A DNA stretch of 64,000 nucleotides from Nocardioides immobilis (GTDB lineage: Bacteria > Actinomycetota > Actinomycetes > Propionibacteriales > Nocardioidaceae), in the NCBI RefSeq assembly GCF_003515065.1, contig NZ_QXGH01000017.1:1-64000 (forward strand). The letters run 5' to 3'. The position numbers and the translations under genes are program-made. The notes below the pieces were generated by a model. The model did no database searches. It worked only from the letters and a program-made list of their open reading frames with translations, and had not been told where the DNA came from. This document shows, piece after piece, positions 28,406 through 40,183 of this stretch. Within the stretch, counting starts at the first letter, position 1; the number at the start of each line of letters is the position of its first letter.

Positions 28406-30115
28406 TCAGCCGCGGCGCAGCCGGGCCGTCACCGTGTCGATGACCGAGGTGACCTCCCGCAGCTGGAGCGGCCGGGACAGCGCGATCAGGACCCCGAGCG
28501 CCACCAGGCCGAGCACGCCGGCATGCACCGCGGCCCACCACCAGCCGTCCGGGGCAGGCGCCTGGGCGAGCACCTCGTCCAGGCCCAGGCCGACGATCCA
28601 GGCGGCGGCAGCGCCGAGACCGCCGGCCACCAGCAACCGCGCAGCGAAACCGAGCAGCGACCCGACCGGCAGCCCACCGAGCCGCCGCGCCAGCACGGTG
28701 AACGAGAGGAGGGAGCCGACGCCGTACGCCGCCGTGTAGGCCAGGACCAGCATCGGCGAGGTGTGCTCGGGGTCGGCCCGGCCGACGAGCACGATCGCCA
28801 CCGTGATGTTGACGGCCGAGATGACGCATTGGATCAGGAAGACGGTGCGGTTGAGCTCGAGCGCGTAGAACCCGCGCAGCGTCAGGTAGTGGAGGGTGAA
28901 GAAGACCAGGCCACCGCCGAAGAGCGCGATCGTCGTCTCGAACCGCGGGTAGATGGCTGCACCGGCGCCGTGGCCCCACAGCACCTGGGCCATCGACAGC
29001 GCGATGAACGGCAGCAGCAGCGCGAACGGTACGACGACGACCAGTGCGGTGCGGATCGTGCTGACGAGGGTCCGGCCCAGGGCGGCGGCGTCGTGCGCCG
29101 CGGCGGAGGCCGAGAGGCGCGGCAGGATCGCCGTCGCCAGCGAGACGGTGATGATCGAGTGCGGCACCATCACCGCCAGCTGCGCCGACGAGTAGATCGT
29201 GATGCCGGTGCCCTCCGCGTCGGACGCGGTGCCGTGGGAGGCGAGCCGGACCACGACGACGTACGCGGCCTGGTTGACGACCACGAAGAGCACCGTCCAG
29301 ATGGCGAGGCGCATCGTGTGACCGAGGCCGACGCCGCGGAAGTCGAACCGCGGCCGGAGCCGCACGCCGGCCGCCCGCAGGTAGGGCACGAGGATCAGGA
29401 ACTGGGCGACGATGCCGAGCGTCGAGCCGATGCCGAGCAGCAGCTCCTGCGACATCGTGAACGCGCCGTACTGCTCGGCCGTCGTCGCCGCACCGAACGC
29501 GAACAGGTAGACGACGAGCACGCCGACCGCGATCACGTTGTTGGCGATCGGCGCCCACATCATCGGGCCGAACCGCCCACGCGCGTTGAGGATCTGGCCC
29601 ACCAGCACGAACACGCCGTAGAAGAACACCTGCGGCAGGCAGAAGCGCGCGAAGTCGATGGCCGACTGGCGTTGCGCTGCGAGCTCCGGCTCGCCGAACT
29701 TGGGATCGAGGAGCAGGTCCATCACCCACGGCGCGGCGACGACCAGCAGCGCCGTGACCGCGCCGAGGAACAGGACGGCGAGGGTGACGACGCGGTCGAC
29801 GTACGCCGTGCCGCCGTCGGGGTCGTTCTTCATCGACCGCACCAGCTGCGGCACCAGCACGGCGTTGAAGACGCCGCCCGCCAGCAGGATGTAGAGCATG
29901 TTGGGGACCGTGTTCGCGATGGTGAACAGATCCGCGTGCAGGCCGCCGCCGAGCGCGGCCAGCAGCAGGGTGGAGCGGATGAACCCGCTGAAACGCGACA
30001 CCACGGTGCCGGCCGCCATCACCGCGCTGTTGGCGAGGATGCCGCGCTGCTCGCCGCTGGCGTCTGTCGGGTCGACCGGGTCTGTCGGGTCCGCCGGGTT
30101 GGGTGTCTCCGTCAT
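28406..30115 (-). CDS. murJ: Lipid II flippase MurJ
   Basis: This 569-residue polytopic protein moves lipid II across the membrane for cell-wall synthesis. About 14 hydrophobic segments are visible, beginning ILANSAVMAAGTVVSRFSGFIRSTLLLAALG, the typical MurJ/MviN start with conserved Arg residues. FTIANTVPNMLYILLAGGVFNAVLVPQLVR is the signature helix region. It overlaps the DUF6049 gene by 4 bases, and the pseudokinase gene follows 161 bases on. Confidence 0.95.
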   Translation of the reverse strand: MTETPNPADPTDPVDPTDASGEQRGILANSAVMAAGTVVSRFSGFIRSTLLLAALGGGLHADLFTIANTVPNMLYILLAGGVFNAVLVPQLVRSMKNDPDGGTAYVDRVVTLAVLFLGAVTALLVVAAPWVMDLLLDPKFGEPELAAQRQSAIDFARFCLPQVFFYGVFVLVGQILNARGRFGPMMWAPIANNVIAVGVLVVYLFAFGAATTAEQYGAFTMSQELLLGIGSTLGIVAQFLILVPYLRAAGVRLRPRFDFRGVGLGHTMRLAIWTVLFVVVNQAAYVVVVRLASHGTASDAEGTGITIYSSAQLAVMVPHSIITVSLATAILPRLSASAAAHDAAALGRTLVSTIRTALVVVVPFALLLPFIALSMAQVLWGHGAGAAIYPRFETTIALFGGGLVFFTLHYLTLRGFYALELNRTVFLIQCVISAVNITVAIVLVGRADPEHTSPMLVLAYTAAYGVGSLLSFTVLARRLGGLPVGSLLGFAARLLVAGGLGAAAAWIVGLGLDEVLAQAPAPDGWWWAAVHAGVLGLVALGVLIALSRPLQLREVTSVIDTVTARLRRG

Positions 30116-32334
30116 GCCTCACCTGTGGTGGGTGCGCCCGAGCCCCGCCGGTGGTCGCGGATCCGCCGGTAGAGCCGCAGCGCGATCGCCACGAACAGGA
30201 TGGTCCCGCCCGCGCCGAGGATCACCCAGATCACCTCGCTCACCTGGCCGGACCGGATCGGCACCTCGACCGACGACCCGAGCGGGGTCCCGTCGAGGTC
30301 GGTGACCGACAGGGTCACGTTGTGCACGCCGGTGCCCCTCGTGTGCGTCTCGAGCTGGACCGTGGTGCGGCTGTCCGCGGCGAGCACGATCGGCTCGCCC
30401 ACCTCGACCTCGATCTCGTCGTCGACGCTCTCCGCCGCGAGCCGCACGGTGACCGTGCGCTCCAGGTCGTTGGTGACGGTGACCGCGAACGTGCCGTCGG
30501 CACTCGACAGGGTCACGGCCGGTGGGCCGTCGATCCCGACCTTCCGGAACTGGCGCTCGATCCACCGTCGCGACCGGGCGAGCCGGGACGCGGCGCCCTC
30601 CGGGTCGGTGCGGAGGTGGTACGACGCTCCGGCGAACGCCTCTGCGCGGACGTCGGCAGCCACCGAGCCGGCGTCGGGGTAGAGGTTCTGCAGGGTGCTG
30701 CCCGCCTCGATCAGCTGCTCCGCCTCGGTGAAGACGGCCGAGTCGAGCTCGTCGGTCTCCTGGGCGAGCGGGTAGGACAGGCTGGTCGGGTCGATCACCG
30801 TCGGCGTCTTGGCGGTCGCGTCGGCGACCGTGGTGAGGTTCAGCCAGGCGGGGTCCATCCCGCCCCAGAAGGTCGAGCCGGCCTCACCGTCGACGGTCCG
30901 CGGGACGACCACGATCAACGGGTGCCGCCGGCCGGGGGCGATCAGCCGCAGCGCCGCCTCCGCGAGCACCCGCTGCCGGAAGGACACCGCTCCGTGGCGG
31001 GGCTCGGGGCCGGGCCCGCCGGACGCGGCGCCGTACGACGTCACGGCGATCGTGTGGGCGTCGTACTCACCGACGACCGGAGGGCCGCGGCGGTAGTCGC
31101 CCGGGTCGAACATCCGGTCGGTGACCAGCAACGTGCTGTCGTCGTCGATCCCCGCGATCGCGGACGGGTCGAGGAAGCCACCCGGCGACGCGATCGCCGG
31201 CGTGGTCGGCGTCTCCCACGCGGAGATCAGGTCGCCCGGCCGTTCGCGGGCCAGTGGGTAGAGCGCGGGCAGCCGCTCCGGCGTGGCCGACATGTCGAGG
31301 TCGCCGTACGGCAGCGCGAGCACCTCCTCGCCGCGGAGCTGCACCTCGAGGGAGTCCAGCCAGTCGCCCGCGGCCCGTGCGACCGCGTCGTCGTCGGCGG
31401 TCTCGGTGTCGTCGGTCGCGTCGTCGCCCGCCTCGTCCGCCGGGTTTCCGGCGTCGGTCTCGTCCGGGCCGAGGTCGCGCGGCGGGTTGCCGCGGCGCAG
31501 CCGGCGGGCCGCGTCGGGTACGGCGGGGTCGATCAGCCAGGTCACCGGCCGGCCGACGGCCGCGGCACCGAACGCGAGCGGCCCGCCCAGCTCGCCGTCG
31601 GACTCGAACGCCGACTCCCAGTCCTGCTTCCTGGCGAGGCGGCCGCTGGCCAGGTAGCGGATCCGGTGACGCAGGGGCACCACGACCGCGGTGTCGATCT
31701 TGCCGCGCACGCCGTCCCTGCCGCGCGGGATGTAGGGGAGGAAGGTGCGCGCGCGACCGTCGGCGACGGAGTCGTCCGAGGTGCTCGCGCTGGCACCGAG
31801 GGCGTGCACGCCGAACCAGTAGACGCCCGGGGTGGGCACCTCGAGCAGGCTGCGCGGGATGCGGATGGAGTACGGCTGCACCTCGCCCGGCTCCAGCTCG
31901 TCGATGTCGTAGCTGACCCGGGCGTCAGTGATCCGGTTGCCGACGACCGCCTCGGGGTCGGCCTCCGCGGCCTCGGCCAGCTCGGCCGCGGTCGTGATCG
32001 GCGGCGGGCAGCCGTCGCACTGGGAGCCGGCGTTGATGACGGGATAGACGGCGATCCCGGTCCAGGCCTCCACGTCGCGGTTGACCACGGTTCCCGACAC
32101 GACCACCGGGCCCCGTCGCGGCAGCTCGCCCGGGGTGAGCTCGTCGATGGTGACGAGCAGGGGGGCGTCGTACGACGCGGGGACGGGATAGAGGTGGTCG
32201 TCCTCGGCCGCCGACGCCCCTGCCGACGCCCCCGCCGGCACCGCCGCGGCCGCCGACGGCGTGATCGCCACTCCGGTCGCCAGCGCCGTCGCCGCCCCCA
32301 GGGCAGCACGCAGCAGGAGAGGGCGGAGGACCAC
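30112..32334 (-). CDS. DUF6049 family secreted/membrane-anchored protein
   Basis: This 740-residue protein has an N-terminal signal peptide (LRPLLLRAALGAATALATGVAITPSAAAA) and one C-terminal membrane helix (VIWVILGAGGTILFVAIALRLYRRIR), so most of it is outside the cell. It contains Ig-like beta sections (LVTIDELTPGELPRRGPVVVSGTVVNRDVEAWTGIAVYPV near 60-100). Position and architecture match Rv3909 of M. tuberculosis, always next to murJ. The exact role is unknown; envelope assembly is likely. Overlap with murJ is 4 bases. Confidence 0.85.
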   Translation of the reverse strand: MVLRPLLLRAALGAATALATGVAITPSAAAAVPAGASAGASAAEDDHLYPVPASYDAPLLVTIDELTPGELPRRGPVVVSGTVVNRDVEAWTGIAVYPVINAGSQCDGCPPPITTAAELAEAAEADPEAVVGNRITDARVSYDIDELEPGEVQPYSIRIPRSLLEVPTPGVYWFGVHALGASASTSDDSVADGRARTFLPYIPRGRDGVRGKIDTAVVVPLRHRIRYLASGRLARKQDWESAFESDGELGGPLAFGAAAVGRPVTWLIDPAVPDAARRLRRGNPPRDLGPDETDAGNPADEAGDDATDDTETADDDAVARAAGDWLDSLEVQLRGEEVLALPYGDLDMSATPERLPALYPLARERPGDLISAWETPTTPAIASPGGFLDPSAIAGIDDDSTLLVTDRMFDPGDYRRGPPVVGEYDAHTIAVTSYGAASGGPGPEPRHGAVSFRQRVLAEAALRLIAPGRRHPLIVVVPRTVDGEAGSTFWGGMDPAWLNLTTVADATAKTPTVIDPTSLSYPLAQETDELDSAVFTEAEQLIEAGSTLQNLYPDAGSVAADVRAEAFAGASYHLRTDPEGAASRLARSRRWIERQFRKVGIDGPPAVTLSSADGTFAVTVTNDLERTVTVRLAAESVDDEIEVEVGEPIVLAADSRTTVQLETHTRGTGVHNVTLSVTDLDGTPLGSSVEVPIRSGQVSEVIWVILGAGGTILFVAIALRLYRRIRDHRRGSGAPTTGEA

Positions 32335-32396
32335 GCCCCGAGGGTAGTGCGACCGGCTGTGAGCGACGGGGAGGGGCGCTCCGTAGACTCCCGCCC

Positions 32397-33845
32397 GTGT
32401 CCGAGCCCCCTGCTGAGCCGATCCGGCTCGTCGACGTCCAGCAGTCGGTGGCGGCGGAGCTGGCCCGGATCGGGCCCGTGATCGACGAGCTGGGTGAGCG
32501 CTTCGCCGCGGCGGGGCACGAGCTGGCGCTGGTCGGCGGGCCGGTGCGGGACGCGATGCTCGGTCGGCACTCCAACGACCTCGACTTCACGACGTCTGCC
32601 CGGCCGGAGCAGACGGACCGGATCCTCAAGTCCTGGGGCGACGCCTGGTGGGACATGGGGCGCGACTTCGGGACGATCGGCTGCCGCAAGGGCGACTGGG
32701 TGGTCGAGGTGACGACGTACCGCTCGGAGGCCTACGACCCGGCCTCGCGCAAGCCCGAGGTGAAGTACGGCGACACCCTGGCCGGTGACCTGGGCCGGCG
32801 CGACTTCACCGTCAACGCGATGGCGGTGCGGGTGCCGGGCCAGGACATCGAGGACCCGTACGGCGGCGTGCTCGACCTCGCCAACCGGGTGCTGCGCACG
32901 CCGGGACGGCCCGAGGACTCCTTCTCCGACGACCCGCTGCGGATGATGCGGGCCGCCCGGTTCGCCGCGCAGCTCGGGTTCACGGTCGACGACGCGGTGA
33001 TCGCCGCGATGCGCGACATGGCCGACCGGATCACGATCGTGTCCGCCGAGCGGGTGCGCGACGAGCTGGTGAAGCTGGTGTGCGCCCCCTACCCCCGGCG
33101 CGGCCTCACCCTGCTCGTCGACACCGGTCTGGCCGACCACGTGCTGCCCGAGCTGGTGGCGCTCAAGCTCGAGCGCGACGAGCACCACCGGCACAAGGAC
33201 GTCTACGAGCACACGCTGACCGTGCTCGAGCAGGCCATCGACCTCGAGGACCGGCTGGGCGGGAAGCCTGATTTCGTCTCGCGGTTCGCGGCCCTGATGC
33301 ACGACGTCGGCAAGCCCAAGACCCGCAAGTTCCTCGACGACGGCACCGTGACCTTCCACCACCACGACGTCGTGGGCGCCAAGATCACCCGCAAGCGGAT
33401 GCAGGCCCTGCGCTTCTCCGGCGACCAGATCGACGCGGTCTGCCACCTGGTCGAGCTGCACCTGCGGTTCCACGGCTACGGCTCCGGGGAGTGGACCGAC
33501 TCGGCCGTACGACGCTACGTCCGCGACGCCGGCGACCAGCTGGCCCGGCTGCACGTGCTCACCCGCGCCGACTGCACGACCCGCAACGCGCGCAAGGCCG
33601 ACCGGCTTCGTCGTACCTATGACGACCTGGAGGCCCGGATCGCGCGGCTGTCCGAGGAGGAGGAGCTCGCCGCGATCCGGCCCGACCTCGACGGCAACCA
33701 GATCATGGAGATCCTCGGCATCCCGCCGGGCCGCGAGGTCGGCGAGGCCTACAAGTTCCTCCTCGAGCTGCGTCTCGACAACGGGCCGATGACCGAGGAG
33801 GACGCGACCGCCGCGCTGCGGGAGTGGTGGAATACCCGCGCCTGA
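32397..33845 (+). CDS. pcnA: CCA tRNA nucleotidyltransferase
   Basis: This 482-residue class II enzyme adds CCA to tRNA 3' ends, needed here because neither tRNA in the window encodes CCA. The nucleotidyltransferase motif is ELALVGGPVRDAMLGRHSNDLDFTT (G-G-x-V-R-D and D-x-D), followed by GRRDFTVNAMAV and a RMMRAARFAAQLGF motif. An HD-domain (LMHDVGKPKTRKF with H and D) occupies about 255-400. GTG 32397 opens the gene divergently from DUF6049. Confidence 0.93.
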   Translation: MSEPPAEPIRLVDVQQSVAAELARIGPVIDELGERFAAAGHELALVGGPVRDAMLGRHSNDLDFTTSARPEQTDRILKSWGDAWWDMGRDFGTIGCRKGDWVVEVTTYRSEAYDPASRKPEVKYGDTLAGDLGRRDFTVNAMAVRVPGQDIEDPYGGVLDLANRVLRTPGRPEDSFSDDPLRMMRAARFAAQLGFTVDDAVIAAMRDMADRITIVSAERVRDELVKLVCAPYPRRGLTLLVDTGLADHVLPELVALKLERDEHHRHKDVYEHTLTVLEQAIDLEDRLGGKPDFVSRFAALMHDVGKPKTRKFLDDGTVTFHHHDVVGAKITRKRMQALRFSGDQIDAVCHLVELHLRFHGYGSGEWTDSAVRRYVRDAGDQLARLHVLTRADCTTRNARKADRLRRTYDDLEARIARLSEEEELAAIRPDLDGNQIMEILGIPPGREVGEAYKFLLELRLDNGPMTEEDATAALREWWNTRA

Positions 33846-33854
33846 CCGGAACCG

Positions 33855-34370
33855 GTGTCACCATCGACGCATGCGCACGATCCTCTCGGGTCTCGTCACC
33901 ACTGGATCGACGTCGACGGCGACGGGTGCAGCACCCGGTACGAGGTCCTCGACCTCGAGTCCGAGACCTCGGTGACGTGCAGCAACGTCTCCGGTGGCCG
34001 CTGGTTCTCCTACTACGACCGGGTCTCGTGGACCGACCCGGGACGGATCGACATCGACCACGTGGTGCCGCTCGCCGAGGCCTGGGACTCCGGCGCGCGC
34101 AACTGGACCAGCAGCCAGCGGCAGTCCTACGCCAACGACCTCGGTGACTACCGCTCGCTCGTGGGCGTCACCGACAGCGTCAACCAGGCCAAGGGCGACA
34201 AGGACCCGGCCGAGTGGCTCCCGACGTACGACAAGTGCCGCTACCTGCGGGAGTTCGTCGCCGTGAAGATCCGGTGGCGGCTCACGGTCAACAGCGGCGA
34301 GAAGACCGCGATGCAGAACCTCGCCGCCGGCTGCAGCAACGTCACCATCACCGTGACCCGCGCAATCTGA
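33855..34370 (+). pseudogene. HNH nuclease-like secreted protein with broken N-terminus
   Basis: From about codon 15 this frame matches the actinobacterial secreted HNH/GmrSD-like nuclease family: HHWIDVDGDGCSTRYEVL, then GRIDIDHVVPLAEAW (the H-x-V-P-x-x-x motif), WTSSQRQSYANDL and VNQAKGDKDPAEWLP. Family members have a signal peptide and a further block before this. Here an ATG at 33871 begins MRTILSGLV, which looks like the start of such a leader, but it is in a different frame and only 10 codons precede the mature domain. I infer a deletion with frameshift. A GTG at 33855 could still drive an unexported protein. Confidence 0.6.
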
Positions 34371-34435
34371 CCCGGATCGTGATGCCTACCACGGTCGGAT
34401 GACCCAGCCCGTGGCCCGCACCTAGGGTCGCGGGC

Positions 34436-34900
34436 ATGACGACGATCGAGGCGAAGACGCTCGAAGCGACGCTCGAAATTGCGGCGACCCCCGAGGAGAT
34501 CTGGCCGCTGGTGTCGGACCTCCCGCGGATGGCGTCCTGGAGCCCGCAGGTGGTGAAGACCATCTAGCGCGGCCCGGGCGGGCTCGGCACGAAGACCCTC
34601 AACATCAACCGCAGCGGCTGGAAGGTGTGGCCGACCCGGTCGAAGGTGATCCGGTTCGAGCCGCCCCGCGAGCTCGCGTTCCGCGTGAAGGACAACTTCA
34701 CGATCTGGTCCTACACGCTGGAGCCGCTCGCGGACGGCGGCACCCGGGTCGCCGTACGGCGGGAGGCGCCGGAGGGCCTGGCGCCCATGTCGGCCAAGCT
34801 CCAGGGCGTCGTCATGGGCGGGCTCGACCGGTTCGACGAGGAGATCCTCGCCGGCATGCACAAGACCCTCGAACGGCTCAAGGCCGAGGTCGAGGCCTGA
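34436..34900 (+). pseudogene. SRPBCC-family protein with in-frame amber codon
   Basis: Read through one TAG at 34565-34567, the frame gives a 154-residue START/SRPBCC-type protein: LEATLEIAATPEEIWPLVSDLPRMASWSPQVVKTI, stop, RGPGGLGTKTLNINRSGWKVWPTRSKVIRFEPPRELAFRV and FDEEILAGMHKTLERLKAEVEA. Both halves are in the same frame and contiguous, so a single TGG-to-TAG or CAG-to-TAG change would explain it. The ATG follows TAGGGT by 8 bases, a leaderless promoter pattern. Without reinitiation only 43 residues are made. Sequencing error is possible. Confidence 0.75.
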
Positions 34901-34903
34901 CGG

Positions 34904-36064
34904 TCAGCGCTCGGCGCGCTTGTCGAGCAGGGACTGCACGGCTGCGGGGCTGAGCACCTGGTCCAGCGCCATCGCGGCGCACCCGACGAGGCCGGCACGG
35001 TCGCCGAACGTCGACGGGAGTATGCGCAGCTCGCGGGTCGCGATCGCGGACGCCCGGGCGTAGACGCTCTCGCGGACGCCGGCCGCATAGACGTCGAATG
35101 CCGCGGCCATGTCGCCGCCGATCACGACGGCCTGCGGGTTGAGCAGATTGATGGCGACCGCGAGGGGTTCCCCGAGCCGGCGGCCGCTCTCGCGCAACAG
35201 GTGCTTGGCGTCGGGGTCGCCGGCGACCGCCATCGCGGTCAGCTCCCGGACGTGGTGGATCGGGCGACCGGCCTCGACCATCTGGTTCACCAGGGACCAC
35301 CCCCCGGCGACGGTCTCGAGGCAGCCGCTGTCACCGCACCGGCAGGGCCGCCCCGCGGCCACGTCGACCTTCGTGTGCCCGATCTCCCCCGCCGCGCCGA
35401 GGTGTCCCGACACGACCCGTCCCTCGGCGATGATGCCCAACCCCAGCCCGGTCGAGGCCTTGACCACGATCAGGTCGTCGTACTGGGCGGCATGGCCCAT
35501 CCGCTCGGAGCGGGCCAGCACGTCGGCGTCGTTGCCAACGTAGGTCGGCACGGCACCCAGCTCGGCGAAGGCGGGCGCGAGATCGACGCCGGCCCAGGCG
35601 GCGAGCACCGGTGAGTCGACGCTGATCCCGTCCGTGGTGTCGATCGCGCCCGGGACGCTGACGCCGACGCCGAGCAGCGGCCGACCCGCGGCCTCGAGGA
35701 GGGCCTGCAGGCGCTCGGTCACCGCCGGCATCACGACATCGGGGCCGGCGCCCAGCTCGTGGTCGAAGGACGCCGTCGCGAGCTCCCCTCCGGCCAGGTC
35801 GAAGACGGCCACCTGGGAGCGGGAGCGCCCGATCGCCGCGGCGAGCACGACCGCGGCGTCCTTGTTGAAGACCAGACCCCCTGGCCGGCGGCCGCCGGTC
35901 GACTCGAGCTCGGCGCCGAGGAGGAGCAGGCCGGCGTCGGCCAGGGCGTCGACCCGCGCCACGACGGCGGTGCGGGAGAGCCCGGTCAGCCGGCGCAGCT
36001 CCGAGCGGGTGTGCGCGCGACCGGTGCGCACCAGCTCCAGCAGATGTCCTGCACTGTCCGACAC
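34904..36064 (-). CDS. ROK-family transcriptional regulator
   Basis: This 386-residue protein joins an N-terminal winged helix (HLLELVRTGRAHTRSELRRLTGLSRTAVVARVDALADAGLL) to a sugar-kinase-like ROK domain with the zinc/substrate motif GEIGHTKVDVAAGRPCRCGDSGCLETVAGG. GTG 36064 is preferred over GTG 36073 because AGGGTG lies 6 bases upstream. It is divergent from zwf-edd-eda, with an imperfect palindrome in between overlapping its own -10 (TATTTT). It most likely represses the Entner-Doudoroff operon in response to a sugar or sugar phosphate; the ligand is unknown. Confidence 0.88.
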   Translation of the reverse strand: MSDSAGHLLELVRTGRAHTRSELRRLTGLSRTAVVARVDALADAGLLLLGAELESTGGRRPGGLVFNKDAAVVLAAAIGRSRSQVAVFDLAGGELATASFDHELGAGPDVVMPAVTERLQALLEAAGRPLLGVGVSVPGAIDTTDGISVDSPVLAAWAGVDLAPAFAELGAVPTYVGNDADVLARSERMGHAAQYDDLIVVKASTGLGLGIIAEGRVVSGHLGAAGEIGHTKVDVAAGRPCRCGDSGCLETVAGGWSLVNQMVEAGRPIHHVRELTAMAVAGDPDAKHLLRESGRRLGEPLAVAINLLNPQAVVIGGDMAAAFDVYAAGVRESVYARASAIATRELRILPSTFGDRAGLVGCAAMALDQVLSPAAVQSLLDKRAER

Positions 36065-36076
36065 AAGGCGCACCCT

Positions 36077-36127
36077 ACTTTGGTTTTCAAAATACCGAAG
36101 TATGTATTGCGAAACACCCACTTCGGT
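36077..36127. promoter_or_regulatory. Putative operator of the ROK regulator and zwf promoter
   Basis: ACTTTGGT (36077-36084) and ACCGAAGT (36094-36101) form a 25-bp imperfect palindrome, and a third half-site ACTTCGGT lies at 36120-36127. The third site falls in the spacer of a possible zwf promoter: TTGCGA (36107-36112), 18 bases, TACCGT (36131-36136), which would start transcription near GTG 36145. Assignment to the ROK protein is inferred from position. Confidence 0.5.
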
Positions 36128-36144
36128 CCGTACCGTAACCCAAC

Positions 36145-37631
36145 GTGACCGTTCCCGCCGTCGAGCACCTCGCCGACCTGCCCGAGTGCGACATCACCGT
36201 CTTCGGCGGCACGGGCGACCTGGCGCTCCGCAAGCTGCTCCCCGCGCTCTACCACCGCGAGCTCGAGCACCAGCTTCCCGAGGCGACGAGGATCGTCGGC
36301 GTCTCTCGCTCCGACCTCGACGCCTCCGCCTACCGCTCGCTGGTGGCCGACGCACTGTCCGAGCACGTCGACCAGGTCGACCCGGGCGCCGTACGGCGAC
36401 TGCTCGCCCGCCTTCACCACCTGACCCTGGACGCGTCCCGGCCCGATGACTGGCACCTGCTGCACGGGTTGCTCAAGGAGGACCGGCCCCGGGACGTGGT
36501 GCGGGTCTTCTACCTCGCGGTCTCCCCGGTGCTCTTCGGACCGATCTGCCGCCGGCTCGGGGAGATCGGCGTGGTCGACCCGACCTCCCGCGTCATCCTC
36601 GAGAAGCCCATCGGGCACGACCTCGCCTCGGCCAGGGCCATCAACCAGGCGGTGGGCGAGGTCTTCAGCGAGCAGCAGATCTTCCGGATCGACCACTTCC
36701 TGGGCAAGGAGAGCGTCCAGAACCTGCTGGTGACCCGCTTCGCCAACACCTTCCTCGAGCCGCTCTGGAACTCCCGCTGGGTCGACCACGTCCAGATCAC
36801 CGTTGCCGAGACGCTCGGCGTCGGCGACCGGGGGGAGTACTACGACCAGTCCGGTGCGCTGCGCGACATGCTGCAGAACCACCTGCTCCAGCTGTTGTGC
36901 CTGGTGGCGATGGAGCCCCCGACGTACGTCGGGAAGGAGACGGTCCGCGACGAGAAGCTCAAGGTCCTCCAGGCGCTGAAGCCGATGACGCCGGACCAGG
37001 TCGACCGCGACACCGTCCGGGGCAGGTACGGGGAGGGCGTGGCTGACGGGGCGGTCGTGCCGTCGTACACCGAGGACGTCGGCCGGCCCCACAGCACGAC
37101 CGAGACGTTCGTGGCGATCAAGGCCGAGGTGCAGAACTGGCGCTGGGCCGGCGTGCCGTTCTACCTGCGCACCGGCAAGCGGCTGGATCGCAAGATCTCC
37201 GAGATCGTCGTGGTGTTCAAGGAGCCGCCGCACGCGATGTTCCCGCACAGCCAGGGAGTGTCGGCGCCCAACCGGCTGCACATCCGGGTGCAGCCCGACG
37301 AGGGCATGCACCTGCACCTCACGGCCAAGGAACCCGGTCCCGGCGGCATCCGGCTGCGCCCGGTGTCGCTCGACCTCAGCTATGCGACGGCGTTCGGACA
37401 GCGCTCGCCCGACGCCTACGAGCGGCTGCTGATGGACGTGATGCGCGGCAATCCGACGCTGTTCATGCGCCGGGACGAGGTAGAGGCCGCGTGGGCGTGG
37501 GTCGAGCCGATCCTGCGGCAGTGGGCGGCCTCGCCCCACCGACCCCGGCGCTACGCCGCCGGTACCAGCGGGCCGACCGCGGCCACCACGCTGATCGAAC
37601 GTGACGGCCGGACCTGGCAGGAGGAGGACGA

Positions 37632-37635
<4 letters not shown>
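36145..37635 (+). CDS. zwf: Glucose-6-phosphate 1-dehydrogenase
   Basis: This 496-residue enzyme oxidises glucose 6-phosphate to 6-phosphogluconolactone with NAD(P)+. The cofactor motif is [21 protein letters not shown] and the substrate/catalytic motif is [21 protein letters not shown] (the R-I-D-H-Y/F-L-G-K signature with catalytic His). EKPIGHD is also conserved. GTG 36145 has no Shine-Dalgarno sequence, suggesting a leaderless message. It overlaps edd by 4 bases and supplies its pathway. Confidence 0.96.
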
Positions 37636-39483
<1,848 letters not shown>

Positions 39484-39494
<11 letters not shown>

Positions 39495-40098
39495 GCTGCT
39501 GGACGTCGTCCCCGTGATGCCGGTCGTCGTGCTCGAGCGGCTTGCGGACGCGGTGCCGGTCGCCAGGGCGCTGGTGGCCGGCGGACTCCCCGCGATCGAG
39601 CTGACCCTCCGCACCGACGTGGCGCTCGACGCCATCCGGGCCATCGCCGACGAGGTGCCCGAGATCCTCATCGGTGCCGGGACGATCGTCCGTCCAGAGC
39701 AGGCCGGGCAGGCCGCAGCCGCCGGCGCGCGGTTCCTCGTCTCGCCGGGCACCACGCCCGCCCTCCTGGCGGCGATGGCCGACACGGGGCTGCCGTTCCT
39801 CCCGGGCACGGCCAGCGTGTCGGAGGTGCTGGCCGTCCTGGAGGCCGGGTTCACCGAGATGAAGTTCTTCCCGGCCGAGGCGGCCGGCGGTGCGGCGTAC
39901 CTCCGTTCGATCGCGTCGCCCGTTCCCGAAGCGCGGTTCTGCCCCACCGGAGGGGTCACGCCCGCGACGGCCGCGGACTACCTGGCGCTCCCCAACGTCG
40001 GATGCGTCGGAGGCTCCTGGCTCACTCCCGCCGCCGCTCTCGCTGCCGGCGACTACGCGCGGATCGAGGCCCTCGCCCGCGCCGCCGCAGCCCGGTAG
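39484..40098 (+). CDS. eda: KDPG aldolase
   Basis: This 204-residue class I aldolase splits KDPG to pyruvate and glyceraldehyde 3-phosphate. The Schiff-base lysine is in [22 protein letters not shown], the conserved acid in [21 protein letters not shown], and the phosphate-binding GGVTPAT follows FCPTGG. ATG 39484 is chosen by homology of [23 protein letters not shown] to the family start. A strong hairpin follows the gene at 40129. Confidence 0.95.
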
Positions 40099-40128
40099 CC
40101 AACGCGCCTGTGGGCGTGCCTGAACGAC

Positions 40129-40161
40129 AGAACCGCCGGCCCTGAGAGGGCCGGCGGTTCT
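40129..40161. terminator. Strong bidirectional terminator
   Basis: AGAACCGCCGGCCCT and AGGGCCGGCGGTTCT form a perfect 15-bp stem with loop GAG, between the convergent eda and ino1 genes. The run after the stem (TGCT) is short in T on both strands. Confidence 0.85.
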
Positions 40162-40183
40162 TGCTGGAGCAGGAGTGCTGAGG

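Noticed and set aside
26295-30122. One very long minus-strand frame across pseudokinase and murJ
   Set aside because: The upstream two-thirds is the wrong frame for murJ; the real protein starts at 28244 after a ribosome-binding site, and murJ is in another frame.
28319-30172. Plus-strand frame antisense to murJ
   Set aside because: Charge-rich low-complexity shadow with no family resemblance.
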